Assembly: GCF_964340395.1 (NCBI RefSeq)
Contig: NC_135568.1
Location: forward strand, 4,666,579-4,730,578
From: Glandiceps talaboti
Taxonomy: Eukaryota > Hemichordata > Enteropneusta > Spengelidae
Length of the DNA: 64,000 nt
Direction of reading: 5' to 3'
Shown here one piece after another: positions 24,986-36,665 of this stretch. The translations under genes and the position numbers were made by a program. The notes beneath the pieces were generated by a model. That model was not told where the DNA came from and ran no database searches. It was given only the letters and a program-made list of their open reading frames with translations. Positions within the stretch are counted from its first letter, which is position 1. Every line of letters begins with the position of its first letter.

Positions 24986-25084
24986 CTGACAACAGATTGC
25001 AAACATGAAAACTACTACAATGCGTGATATTTGACTGGAAAGAAATGGAGTGTAACTAACTGTTCACACTGGATTTTAATGGAA

Positions 25085-25530
25085 GAAGTAATTGATGTGG
25101 TGATATCCTATATACAAGGTTAAAAATGTTCCATTAGTGACAAGTTTCAGTGTTTAAATCTTAAGTGATTTCAAGAGAACTATACGAGAGCATACATGTA
25201 CAGATGTACATGTACTACTACGAATAATCACACAAGAAAGTGTTTACATGGTAATATCCTACCTAAAACATGTAGACATGTAAACTGTACTAGTTTTCAC
25301 ACTTCCAAGAAAGAATTTATGTGATAATATTGTGCCTATAAGGTTAAAAATGTTTCATAAATGACAAGTTTCAATGTTATGAAATCTTAAGGGATTTCAA
25401 GAGAGCTGTATAGGTTTACTAGTTTTCACCCTTACAAGAAATAATTTATGAGATAATATTCTGCCTAAAACATGTACGGGGTTAAAATGCTGCATTTGTG
25501 ATGAATTTCATATTTATGAAGTCTGTTATG
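25085..25530 (+). repeat. Three diverged ~180-bp tandem copies
   Basis: ggttaaaaatgtt, tgacaagtttca, gatttcaagagaac/gctgta, ttactagttttcac and gataatat-ctgcctaaaac recur in order. Confidence 0.6.
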
Positions 25531-25542
25531 ATTTCCATGTTT

Positions 25543-25735
25543 AGTTGTCGGTGGGCAAGTGGTTAGCTCGTATGCATCTTGCTTGTACAGTCTTGGTTTG
25601 AACCAGCCAAGCATCTGCCGAGTTGGTTAAAAAAGCAGGTAAGAAGGGTGATGCCCAGTTTGACCCTGGCTAACAATGCACGTTTTCCTTGGTTACTCCA
25701 GTTTACTCCTGCTTTTCATTACAATGGCATAGTGT
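25543..25735 (+). mobile_element. tRNA-derived SINE-like element S2, plus copy
   Basis: A-box-like tgggcaagtggttagctc and B-box-like tcttggtttgaaccag are spaced as in a tRNA. They are followed by agaagggtgatgcccagttt and ttggttactccagtttactc. The body is shared with the minus copy 560 bp upstream. Confidence 0.65.
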
Positions 25736-26144
25736 GGTGACCAGTCAACAAATTTCTGAATTTATTTGAATGATTAAATGTTATTATTATAATTTTTATG
25801 TGTACAACTTACAAGTTTTGCTATACCTCATATGACGGCTTTATTGGGATATACTAGTAACTACCAGAAGGTTCATCCTGTATATTTCTGTTCAAACAAG
25901 TTAGAGATGTAGCTAGGATTGTGCAATATTGGAGTAGCCTCCAGATTATAAGTATATTTAGGTGTAGACATGTTCATTTATTATACGAGAGTAAAATGGT
26001 CTGGTGACACTCTTGAGATTTACTGTGTTGATAAAGTACATGCAACAAGAGAGGACATTGTAAAAAGAAATTCCCATTTATGTATAAGAATGCAGATTGA
26101 ATAAAAATGATGTAAATGGGAAAAAAGGCAAAAAGCATACTTGC

Positions 26145-26150
26145 ATGCAT

Positions 26151-26206
<56 letters not shown>

Positions 26207-26570
26207 ACACACACACAAACATACACATACACATATACATACATACACACACACGCACATACATACATGCATATGTATGTACGTACGTACGTACGTATGT
26301 ATGTACGTACGTACTTACGTACGTACATACATACATACGCACATATACATACATACACATGCACATACATACATACATACATACATACATACATACATAC
26401 ACACATACACACACATACATACATACATACATACATACATACATACATACATACACATACATATACACACACAGTGCACACACACATACACACACATACA
26501 TACATACATACATACATACATACATACACATACATATACACACAATGCACACACACATACACACACATGT
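26145..26570 (+). repeat. Compound CA / CATA / GTAC microsatellite
   Basis: (CA)n to about 26215, then CATA units, then a GTAC/GTAT run (26272-26332), then CATA again. The stretch acatacatatacacaca-tgcacacacac occurs twice near 26455 and 26528, so the right part is duplicated in ~75-bp blocks. The 155-205-residue open frames over it are artefacts. Confidence 0.97.
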
Positions 26571-27237
26571 TATTAAACTGTGAGCATACAACCTCCTTCC
26601 TTATATTGGACAAACTTAATGAACTGTTCTATTCTAAAGTTTGCAATCCCATCAATAAAACAAATAACATTATCACGCTTATTTTCATGTCTTTGTTCAG
26701 CCTGCATTAGGTCTGTTACTGTCTACACACAGTCTCAGGAAATCAACTGTTTTCTGGTTATCAGAAGTCCCTCAGGAAAAACAGATGTATGCCTTTTAAA
26801 ATTGCCTTCATCATTGCTAGTTTTCATTCACTTTTGGTTTAAGAATACTAGATAGATGTCCTTCACTACTGCTTGTTGTCATATACTATAGGTGTACATG
26901 TACATGTATGTATTTATACAAGAATGGACCAAAAGATATGAATATGCCTTAGGGCATACATCACTGTGTTTACAGCAGGCCTATATGTATATGTCAACAG
27001 AAATACAATGTAGTCTTGATTGCAGTTTCTTGAAGCTTTTAAACGTTCATGATATGACTGACCTGAATTCGTATATTATGAAGTATTCTGTAAACACCTT
27101 TGTTGAGGCTATCATTAATCTCAACATATTTATTATGGTAGCCCAAATGATGGTAAAAAGATATTGGTCGCGTTTTGGCTCTTTATTTGTGTGGCTGTAC
27201 AACAACAACAAAAATCTATCATGTTGACTAATGCATA

Positions 27238-27760
27238 CACGTATAGCCACTTATATCACTGTTTGTATTCACACCAACATATCTTTGAATAAATCTGGGG
27301 GTTCTTTGTGGACTTTATCACGTACTATGCTCATTACTGGCTTCGTGTGAACATGGAGTTATACTTCCGTGGTATGAACATATTTATTTTGGAGACCAAA
27401 CATACTAGAAAGACATTTTTCACTTAGTTTGATGGGTGTAAATATTCTACGACAGTACACATACAATAGCCACTGATATCACTTTTGTATTCACACCAAC
27501 ATTTATTTGAATATATCTGGAGGAGGGGGGAGGTGGGAGGAATAAGTGTGTGGAGTCTATCATGTACTGTGCTTATTAGTTTGATTCGTGACTGTAAAAG
27601 TATTTATTTTGGCATAAAAATGATTGCAGAAAAGACATCTTTCACACCTTAGCACTTCAGTTTGATGGGTAAATTTCGATCATAGCACACGTACAAACAT
27701 ATAGCTTCTGATATCTCCTTTGTATTCATACCTGTATGTATTTGAATAATGTTTTATACA
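27238..27760 (+). repeat. Three diverged ~235-bp tandem copies
   Basis: tagccact-atatcac-t, tttgtattcacaccaac, tttgaata-atctgg, gtactatgctcatta, tatttattttgg, agaaagacat-tttcac and tttgatgggt recur in order three times. Confidence 0.7.
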
Positions 27761-27778
27761 CTAGGTAGTATACTATAG

Positions 27779-27922
27779 GTATTATTCCTTCATGTTCAGC
27801 TAAGGAAAGCATGAGTGACTTAAGGGGCCTTGTTTGTCACTCTAAGTTGCTAGACATGTGATGACAAACCCTTAGGTCCGAAGTATTTTCCAGCTGATTG
27901 AAGAAAATATTGGGGAATAATA
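27779..27922. mobile_element. P2 family, full palindromic copy
   Basis: Left gtattattccttcatg, right gaagaaaatattggggaata. Inner arms aaggggccttgtttgtcact and gtgatgacaaacccttag pair with each other. Confidence 0.7.
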
Positions 27923-29067
27923 CATACATAATGTATATAATATATGTACATGTAGGTCTCTGCAAGCATGATTTGTGAAAGTTGGAAAAAAAATAATGAC
28001 AGTTTGGAATATTTTGATTCATATTTCAAGAACTGCAGAACCAGTGATGTGGACACAGGTTGTCATGATATAGCACTGGTACCAGTGCATTTCCATGTAA
28101 TGTATCTGTTCAAAGAAAATAACCTGGCTTGTGCATATATTACTGTAGCCATGGAAACTAATCCTATTCATGCAGTTTAGACTTGTTTTACAAAAATGTT
28201 GTAGATGTTGAATAATAAATCAGAAATCAGGTTATGTTTTCAATTTCTAGTTTCATTTCAATGTATAGATGTTGAACTTATTGATGTTGAATTTTCTAAC
28301 CACGATCTTTTGTGTACAAGTGTGAAAGTGGACGGATGTACATTTGACGGAGGGTGGGTGGTGTGTGGGTGGGTGTGTGGGTAGGTGAATTGATATGACG
28401 TTACTCTCACTCAAAATGTGTGACACATGATTTAAGAATAAGATCATATGCGTATACAGAACCTGAAAGTACACGTACCTGAAGTACTATTTTATCAACT
28501 TTGCTATTAAGGACATGACATGCTATAGTTACAAATTAGTTAGAAATCTCGTTGTGTCAGTAAATGATATTACATTGCTAGTAGTAATCTCATTTGTCAT
28601 AGACTTCATATCACAAGAAGACATTACAATGTACATGCAACGTATAACCTGATTACATCTCTGGTTTCTTTACTATACATGTAAATGCAGATTTGAATAT
28701 TGAATTAATGCTACAAAAACCACAAACTCTGTAAATTTGGCCTAGATATTACTGGTTTTCATTTTGACATGAACTAATGTGTCATCTTATACCGTATTCA
28801 TTGAAATAAAATTGCCTCTCAAGAAATAATTGAGACAAATTTGAAACTAGAACTGAAGAGGAAACAAATTACACAGGAGATGAATTCATCTCTTTAAATG
28901 TCAGTATGTACATTGGTAAATGAGACTGCCTTAAACCACAGCTGTATCAGTTTCAGATCAGTATGACCGCTAAGCCAATTTGATGTGCTTCTTATGCATG
29001 TACATGTCTGATGAAGTACAAAAATGTGATGTTCCCCTATCCCTTACTATAGTGACCAGTGTGCGCT

Positions 29068-29281
29068 TTAACCCATTCAGTACTGAAAACTTTGCTGCCA
29101 AAATTATTTGAACAAAATTCTTGTTTTTATGTATGTTTTTGGCATATATCAGCTTCATTTTAGACTGGAATTAAAGAAATGTTATTTCGTAATGAAGTAA
29201 TATTATTATAACTATGAAAATGTTCATATAAATTGGGTCCCAAAATTATTTAAAACTTGTCTCCAGTCATGAAAGGGTTAA
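29068..29281. mobile_element. TTAA-flanked piggyBac-like MITE, copy 2
   Basis: TTAA-cccattcagtact at the left, agtcatgaaaggg-TTAA at the right. The interior (caaaat-atttgaacaaaatt, ttagactggaattaaagaaa, aatgaagtaatatt) is collinear with copy 1. Confidence 0.8.
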
Positions 29282-29429
29282 TCCGCTTTAATGTGCTGCT
29301 GATACATAACAGTTTCTTGTGACACATGGTCACACACACCAATATTTGATGTTCCCTATTCCTTACTGTGGGGTTACTTGCAAGAAAGTCAAGAAGCACT
29401 CTCTTCCTGAATCCATCCTGACCTCAGTG

Positions 29430-30425
29430 CCTAATGAGGTGTCCTGAAACCCACTTGAAACCGTCTTGAAACTGGCCTCAAATGAGAGGTCTCTAGAAAC
29501 CTTCTTGAAAGCATGACAAATAAGAGGTGTCTTGTAAGCTTTCCTTAAACTGTTGTGACTCAGTGGCTACTAATGAGATATCTCTTGAAATCATTCTGAC
29601 TTCAACCACTAATGAGAGGTCCTCCAAAACCCTCCTGAAACTGTTGAGACTTCAACCACTAATGACAGGTCTTTCGAAACCCTCCTGAAATCTTTCTGAC
29701 TTCAGCCACTAATGAGAGGTCTTCCAAAACCCTCCTGAAACTATTGAGACTTCAGGCACTATAATGAGAGGTCTTTCGAAACCCTCCTAAAATCTCTCTG
29801 ACTTCAGGCACTAATGAGAGGTCTTCCAAAACCCTCCTGAAATCTTTCTGACTTCAGGCACTAATGAGAGGTCTTCCAAAACCCTCCTAAAATCTCTCTG
29901 ACTTCAGGCACTAATGAGAGGTCTTCCAAAACCCTCCTGAAATCTTTCTGACTTCAGGCACTAATGAGAGGTCTTTCGAAACCCTCCTAAAGTCTCTCTG
30001 ACTTCAACCACTAATGAGAGGTCTTTCGAAACCCTCCTGAAATCATTCTGACTTCAACCACTAATGAGAGGTCCTCCAAAACCCTCCTGAAATTTTCTGA
30101 CTTCAGCCACTAATGAGAGGTCTTCCAAAACCCTCCTGAAACTGTTGAGACTTCAGGCACTAATGAGAGGTCTTTCGAAACCCTCCTAAAATCTCTCTGA
30201 CTTCAACCACTAATGAGAGGTCTTCCAAATCCCTCCTGAAATCTCTCTGACTTCAGGCACTAATGAGAGGTCTTTCGAAACCCTCCCGAAATCTTTCTGA
30301 CTTCAGGCACTAATGAGAGGTCTTTTGAAACCCTCCTGAAATCTTTCTGACTTCAGGCACTAATGAGAGGTCTTTCGAAACCCTCCTGAAATCTTTCTGA
30401 CTTCAACCACTAAGAGGTCTCCTGA
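29430..30425 (+). repeat. 50-bp minisatellite, about nineteen copies
   Basis: Core ctgacttcaggcactaatga + gaggtcttccaaaaccctcc + tgaaatcttt. Variants alternate between aaccact and aggcact, and between tccaaaa and ttcgaaa. The left end (29430-29600) is more diverged than the middle. Confidence 0.95.
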
Positions 30426-30648
30426 AACTTTCAGACTTACAATAATGTAGGACGTCACCTCCATGTACACTGTACATATACATATCCATGAACAGTATAA
30501 GAGATCTCGTGAAACTGTCTTGCCTTACATGTGTACATGTACATTGTACAAGTAGATTAATGCCCCTGAGGTCCCATGAGGGGTCTCCTGATACATGTAC
30601 ATGTACACTCCAGAACATGTGACTGTGAGTACCTGTGATTCAAAACCA

Positions 30649-30828
30649 TTAACCCTCAGACTACATACATTCTTGTATGTATGGATATATATACTAATAT
30701 TTACTAGTTTGTTTTAGCACGAAATGCAGAAAGTCAGTGAAGAAATGTAGTTTCTTAATAAATGGATGCAAAATTTGATGTGTGTAATATTATAACCTGG
30801 GGTAGGAGCTAAGAGCGTCTGAGGTATT
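30649..30828. mobile_element. Possible second TTAA MITE family (CCCTCAGAC ends)
   Basis: TTAA-ccctcagacta at the left; right end gagcgtctgaggt-attt is roughly inverted. The right TTAA has decayed. No second copy is in this window. Confidence 0.4.
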
Positions 30829-31074
30829 TCAGCATGTAAATAGGTTTACTGCAGCTGCAGACATGCATTGTATATATTCTAAAGTGAATGCATGACTTAT
30901 AGTTATACATGTACATATGATAGACACCCTGCTAGTCTAACAGAACCATGTACATTACAAGAATCCATCAGTGTGTTTTCCGAGATAGATTCCTGGCATT
31001 GATTGAATCTATTTACAAGTACTCTACAGATGTGGAGGACACTTCATACATATACATGTATTCTGAATTGATAG

Positions 31075-32000
31075 ACCATTTTTCTCACTTTATAAGGAAA
31101 TCTTTACTGCAAAGAACTACTACATTATGTACATGTATAAATACATACGTGTATGATACATATATTGGTGACCCTTTTTTTCATTTCTGTAGAAACCTAC
31201 ATGTTGTATACCGTAAAGAACATATGTACATGTATAATACATATATTGATAGATAATTTCTTTCCCCCCTTGTAAGGAAATCTTTACTGCTAAGAACTCT
31301 TACAGTGTATATACATGTACATACAAATATATAACACATGCATGTACATGTATATTAATGGGTCATTTTTTTCACTTCTGTGGGAAACATTCTGCAAAGA
31401 ACATACGTACGTATATGTACATGTTATGTATATTGGTGTAACGAATCCTTTACTGCTAAGATCTATTACATTGTATGTACGTACAAATTGATGGATAATT
31501 TGTTCACTTCTGTGGAAAACCTATACCTGAAAGAATATATAATGTATGTACATGTATACATGTATGTCCATGTATAATATATATATTTACTGATTGTTTT
31601 CTGTCACTTGTGAAGGAAACCTTTACTGCAAATAACTATTACTTTGTATGTATATACAAATTAATGGATCATTTTGTCACTTTTGTCAAAACCTACATTG
31701 TATGTGGCAAAGAATACAAATGTATGTATGCATATGTTCATGTATACAAATATTGACAGAGTTTTTTTTTCACTTCTATTAAAGAGAAACCTGTTCTGTA
31801 AAGAACACATACATGTATACATTGCACCATATGTACTTCTGTGGAAACCTATATTGTATGTGGCAAAGAATACAAATGTATGTACGCATATGTATATAAA
31901 TATTGACAGATTGTTTTCTTTCACTTCTAAGAGAAACCTGTACTGTAAAGAACACATAAATGTATACATTGCACCATATGTATGTACAGTCAATTTTATT
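31075..32000 (+). repeat. Diverged ~110-175 bp tandem array
   Basis: ggaaa-cttta-ctgcaaagaa, cat-tgtacatgtat and tattgatagat-ttttcac recur about eight times. The last two units (acctacattgtatgtggcaa, agaatacaaatgtatgta) are a clearer ~175-bp direct repeat. Confidence 0.75.
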
Positions 32001-32476
32001 ATTATAAAGTATTATTATTATTAATTTTTATTATGCTGCACACACTGCCATCTATATCTGGAGTGTGGTATGCTATGATTTTTAAAAAAAATGAAATATG
32101 AAAGGTTCACAATTGATAATTTGTATGTACAGACAATTTTTGCAATTCATGTCTGGTCTACAAAGACAGTCTCAATTTTTTTACACTGCAACTTTTATTT
32201 TCTGTTTCCATTTTGCTTTTGACAAGTAATATCAAGAACAGCTGTTATGACTTTTTTTGTCCGCATGGATTGTTTGCTTCTGGCAGCATAGATATAAAAT
32301 GTAAATTACCATCATGGTAACTTTTGTTTTCAGTAATATAGTTTTCCATTTTGAAATTCAACATCTTTTAAGGGTTGTGGTCTGAAACTTGTAGGTTTTT
32401 TGTCTTTTATGTTTTATGAAAAAGTTACCGATGTTTTATTTCTTTAATACTGAAGCATCAGTAGTCATCAGCAAAA

Positions 32477-32690
32477 GGTTGTCGGTGGCCGAGTCGTTAA
32501 ACCACTTAACTCTTAACAATGTGGTCGGAAATCAAATCCATTCAGGGTTGTTGGTGGCTGAGTTGTTAAACCACTTACCCCTTACCATTATGGTTGGGGT
32601 TTGAACCCATTCAGGGTTGTTGGTGGCTGAGTTGTTAAACCACTTACCCCTTACCATTATGGTTGGGGTTTGAACCCATTCAGGGTTGTT
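32477..32690 (+). repeat. Tandem tRNA-like array, 69-bp unit, three copies plus start of a fourth
   Basis: ggttgt recurs at 32477, 32546, 32615 and 32684. Each unit reads ggtggctgagttgttaaacc, acttaccccttaccattatg, gttggggtttgaacccattc. The A-box-like GTGGCTGAGTTGTTAA and B-box-like GGTTTGAACCC are as in Ser/Leu-type tRNAs. The fourth unit is interrupted by the P1 MITE at 32691. Confidence 0.75.
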
Positions 32691-33038
32691 GGTGGCCATA
32701 TGGATGAGGATTGGGTATTTATTATTGATTTTTCATTTTTAAAACAATTTTATTATGACTTTCTACTTGAAAAATCAATGTGAAACAACATATGCTAAGT
32801 CCTTGTTTTTAACTCAATATATTGCAAAAAACTAAAAAATGTGTAAAATGTTTGTCTGTGTACATACAATAACACACATTTTACACATTTATTATGCTTT
32901 TGCAATGTATTGAGTTACTAACAAGGACTTGGCATATGCTATTTCACATTGATTTTTCAAGTAGAAAGTCATAATAAAATTGTTTTGTAAATTGATAATT
33001 CAAAATAAATAGCAAATCCTAATCCATATCCACTTTCA
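32691..33038. mobile_element. Palindromic MITE P1, copy 2
   Basis: Begins ggccatatggatgaggattg and ends aatcctaatccatatccac. The central arms (tgtttgtctgtgtacatac, then aacacacattttacacat) are inverted. Its left end fuses directly to the fourth unit of a tRNA-like tandem array (32477-32690). Confidence 0.85.
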
Positions 33039-33249
33039 AATTAAAACAAAAATGTGACCAAAATAAAATAACTTGAGTTCACATATCAGTAAAAGAAACA
33101 TGTTGAGAAACAATCGCCTTCTTTGCCAACAAAAGTTCCAAGTGTTCTTTCCATCTCACTCAGAATCAAAATCAGAATTAATATGTTAAAGGAACCAATA
33201 CTGGTATTTAAATAATCAACGGAAGAGGACGGCAAAACACTTAGTCATC

Positions 33250-33660
33250 CTACATGGATGTCTTGAAGGCATCCATTGATCCAGATGTGGCCAATTTATT
33301 GTCAGGTTTGTTCCAGTCTGTGATTGCAGTTCTTGGAAAAATGAGTTCCTGTGAATTTCTGTATTTGGGTGTGGTATTGGAAAGCGACTGGAGTTGTTTG
33401 TCATGTACTTTTCCACAGGGTTGCTATGTTGGTAGTCAGCAAAATTCCTGGGTTTGATTGTCCACTTTGATCTTTGTGGTGTGAGGTATGTCTCTGTGAT
33501 ATAAACCTGGTATTTGGCCCCTAGCAACTTTAAACAAGAATGTGAGACAAAGTTCTCTTCTCCTTTCCTGTAGTGGTGAGATGTCATTTTCTTTGAACAT
33601 TTTGTAGATACTGCTAGGGTTATCTATAGTAGTATAGTTATTTGTAATAAATCTCACTCA
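33250..33660 (-). pseudogene. Non-LTR retrotransposon reverse-transcriptase C-terminus, frameshifted remnant
   Basis: Read right to left on the minus strand. One frame (33657 to about 33505) gives RFITNNYT, then SPLQERRRELCLTFLFKVA. A second frame (about 33505 to 33330) gives TYLTPQRSKWTIKPRNF, then EKYMTNNSSRF and NTEIHRNSFF. A third frame gives FPRTAITDWNKPDNKLATSG and a stop at 33250-33252. The order is that of the thumb/C-terminal region of CR1/L2/jockey-like elements: 'LxxRR', 'DYLTPxRxKR', 'YKNSFFPRTVxxWN'. There are at least two frameshifts and no palm domain, so this is a dead 5'-truncated copy. Family level is certain enough; the clade is not. Confidence 0.82.
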
Positions 33661-34039
33661 TCTTCAAATAGATTTAATTAGTACTTAAAGTAAAGTGTGC
33701 AGTATACTGTAGAGGTTATTTGTGGTGTCAGGTTATTCATTCATCTCCATGGTAACACAAACTTGGTTGCATGAAAACAACACCATAAGGTATATTTTAG
33801 TATTGTTAAAGGGCATGTATCCTCAGTGAACCCATAGTTTTATGTTACTATTTTGTCACCTCAGTGCAGTAAGGTCATATCGGCTTATACAATTGCATAG
33901 CAGATACAACCTTACTGCACTGATGCAACGATTTATAGTATTTGCTGTGCACCAAATTACAGAGAAAGTATTCAGTTCCAGCACATGTAACTTTGAATAT
34001 TTTCTTTAAAAATACAAATGTACACCGTATTTACCCAGA

Positions 34040-34175
34040 CTGTAGACTTGAAGCTAGTTTACTATTTCTATCCAACTACTGGGGTAGAAAGTAAATTTTT
34101 TGAGTTTATGCTAGGATGGTGGAAATACATGTACTGTATGGTAGTGTTAGTCCTTCGAGCTTCAAGTCTACAAGT
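34040..34175. mobile_element. Small inverted-repeat element beside P3
   Basis: Left ctgtagacttgaagctag and right cgagcttcaagtctacaag are inverted around ~100 bp. It ends 14 bp before the P3 copy. Confidence 0.55.
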
Positions 34176-34188
34176 ATAGGGTCAAATG

Positions 34189-34574
34189 TAGTCTAGTTTC
34201 TACATATGTATATACGATACGAGTTAAAATTACTATGATCATCTCCACTCACTATGTTTAGTCAAAGTCGTTACTGTAGCACGGAAATCTGTGCTACCCA
34301 TAAGTGTTCATTTATTAACATGATGACGTTATCGTGTCCCCACATGATTGTAGTCAAAACAGCTGTACTAATTGAATAGAGCTACATGTATTGTTGAAGG
34401 AAGTAATTTAAAACCAATTACAACTGCCTGTCAATTTGTGATGGATTACTACTGACATGCGTCATTCATCTTTGCCCAGCGTGGGGTTCAGCCATAACGG
34501 TAAAATGTTGACATGACGTAGTGAACGGAGATGATCGTAGTAATCATAACTCATATCATACAGGGACTAGACTA
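34189..34574. mobile_element. P3 family, longer copy
   Basis: Left tagtctagtttctac, right cagggactagactagg. Interior shares ctgtgctacc, aacatgatgacgt, gtcaatttgtgatggatt and actactgacatgcg with 47511-47914. Confidence 0.75.
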
Positions 34575-34952
34575 GGTACAATGTAAAATGTCATGAGAAT
34601 TAAATTGAAAACATGATCATAAATACTATGAGTAGGAAATCAATCATGAATTTGTTCCATAATTATGGAAATTCTACACATAGATGTAGTATCTAAAATG
34701 ATATGATGTGCCACCCAATCAGTAGTAAAGGAAAAGACATATGGTTCAACCATATGGTATACATGTATCCTACTGATTCCTAGTCTAAATTAGCTCTAAT
34801 GTATTGCTAGACTCAACAGTACCTGCATGTCTTTTTGCCAACTATTATAAATAGTTTGTACCTTCTTTTACTCATTTCATCTCAATGGTATGAAATGACC
34901 TTTAGGCTTTAATACTCTAAATACAATCAGCAAGCATTGACAGTGGAACTCT

Positions 34953-35120
34953 TTACAAACAGGGAAAGTAAACAACTAATTGGATTAATAACACTTAAAT
35001 GTTGGACTTGTATTACATAGTTTTATGGCCACTTTACATTAGGGCACACTTTCACAAATGAATTTCAAGTTCCTGTAACACTTCATGTACACATTAAAGA
35101 GGTCGTAAAATTGTTTATTT
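34953..35120 (+). mobile_element. Half copy of the 37.3-kb inverted-repeat element
   Basis: ttacaaacagggaaagtaaa, caacta-attggattaataac, acttgtattacat and cattaaagaggtc match the left half of 37288-37592. Confidence 0.6.
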
Positions 35121-35215
35121 TGCATTTGAATTTGTCTAGGTGTGTGTAAAAACATCACATCTTATGAGTGAAAGTGAAACACCAAGGCATCTTCATTTCT
35201 CCTGTAGTTTGTTTA
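35110..35215 (+). repeat. Dispersed repeat R2, copy 2
   Basis: Partner of 3945-4080; the best block is caccaaggcatcttcatttc. Confidence 0.45.
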
Positions 35216-35589
35216 GCATTTCATAGCTCCTTGGCAACCCTTCCAGTACAAGATAACTGTGGTAGTTCACTTCTAGGTCCTACTTTGTTTATCCTCATCC
35301 AGAGAGGCGCCATATTCTCTGTCTGTTAATGAGGGCATGAATATTAGTTCACTTGGTGATTTGTTTACCATTTCTCTTGAGCATATCAAGTCCTATAGAC
35401 TATAAGATATGCAGCTGTGTTGTTCAGCCTTTATTATAATCAAGCTGATAAGGTGATGTGCCATCTCTTACAGAGTAAAGGTGACCCTCAGTTTGTGATT
35501 AGATATTCTGTTCTCATACTTGTAGTATAGTGTGATTTTTGAATCCAGTAGTGTGACTCTGTCTTCATTATTGAGTCCATGTATATGTG

Positions 35590-36665
35590 TATGTGGTTAA
35601 CACCTCTGATTGGCACGAACGATGTACTCATCTTTCCCATTCCATGTCCTCCAATCCATGCCTAATTAGTTGCTAACCTCCTACTTCGTTCAAACCCCTT
35701 TTATCCCCCCCCCCCATGCAATCGTGACCCTAACCATACCCTAACAATTAAGTCATTTACCACTACCATGGCGTGATGTTAGACTCTCGTTTGTCACCTC
35801 CTGCAGTTATTTGGAGAATTTTTAATCCAGTGATATATAAAGATAATTAATCATAATTAGTGTTTTCATCTCATTTTGTGTACAGATTTTATGTTCTTTA
35901 TAGAGAGTACCTTCTGAGCTCACCTTCCATTTCTTTAAAACCTGTCATTTCCCCAGTACATGGACCTCTTCTACAAACGAGCCGTTCATGATTTCACTAC
36001 CACCATAAGTACTGTGTGATGTTCTTTTTGTGTTTATCACCTCCTGCAGTTGTTCTGAGCATTTCTCAATCCAGTGACTTGATCTGTTAATCATGTTTCG
36101 TGTCATTTTGTGTATAAATTTTATATACAATTTTATGACCTTTCTTACTTTCTAGATACTTTGTTTACATTTTAAAAACTGCTATTTCCCTCGGAGCATG
36201 ACCCTCCTTTACTAACAAGAAGTTCACTGTTTCTCTCTACCTTGATATTCCATTCTCACCACCTAATTAGTTGCTCACCTCCCACTTTGTTTAAAACCCA
36301 TTCATTTCCTCCTTGCATGACCCTGCATTTTTGTAACAAGCAGTTCATGATTTCGCTACCACTGTGTAGTGCTCAAACTAGTTTGTCACCCTACAGTTGT
36401 TTGGAGTATTTCTCAATCCAGTGATATGATCCAATATTAGTGTTTTCACATCATTTTGTGTATACATGTAAATGTAATGTTGTGATCTTTGTATTTTGTA
36501 GACTATACATCCCCTCTGAGTTCACCTTGAATTCCACTTTGTTTAAACCACAGACACTTCAATCAATCTGTATAATATTGTTTCCTCAAAAACTAGTATT
36601 TTCATCTCATATTGTTGTATAAATTTTATATGCAAATGTATGACCCTATCAGGTTTGTTCTGTGT
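35590..36665 (+). repeat. Old large tandem repeat, ~240-380 bp units
   Basis: cacctaattagttgctcacc, aaaacccattcatttcctcc, gcatgaccct, gttcatgatttcactaccac, tttgtcacctcctgcagtt, tctcaatccagtgat and tcattttgtgtataaatttt recur three to four times. A 61-codon minus frame (36130-35945) overlaps one unit and looks moderately protein-like, but is not recognised. Confidence 0.7.

Noticed and set aside
25974-26710. Open frames of 155-205 residues on both strands
   Set aside because: They translate the CA/CATA/GTAC microsatellite (Thr-His, Val-Cys-Met patterns) and do not conserve any domain.
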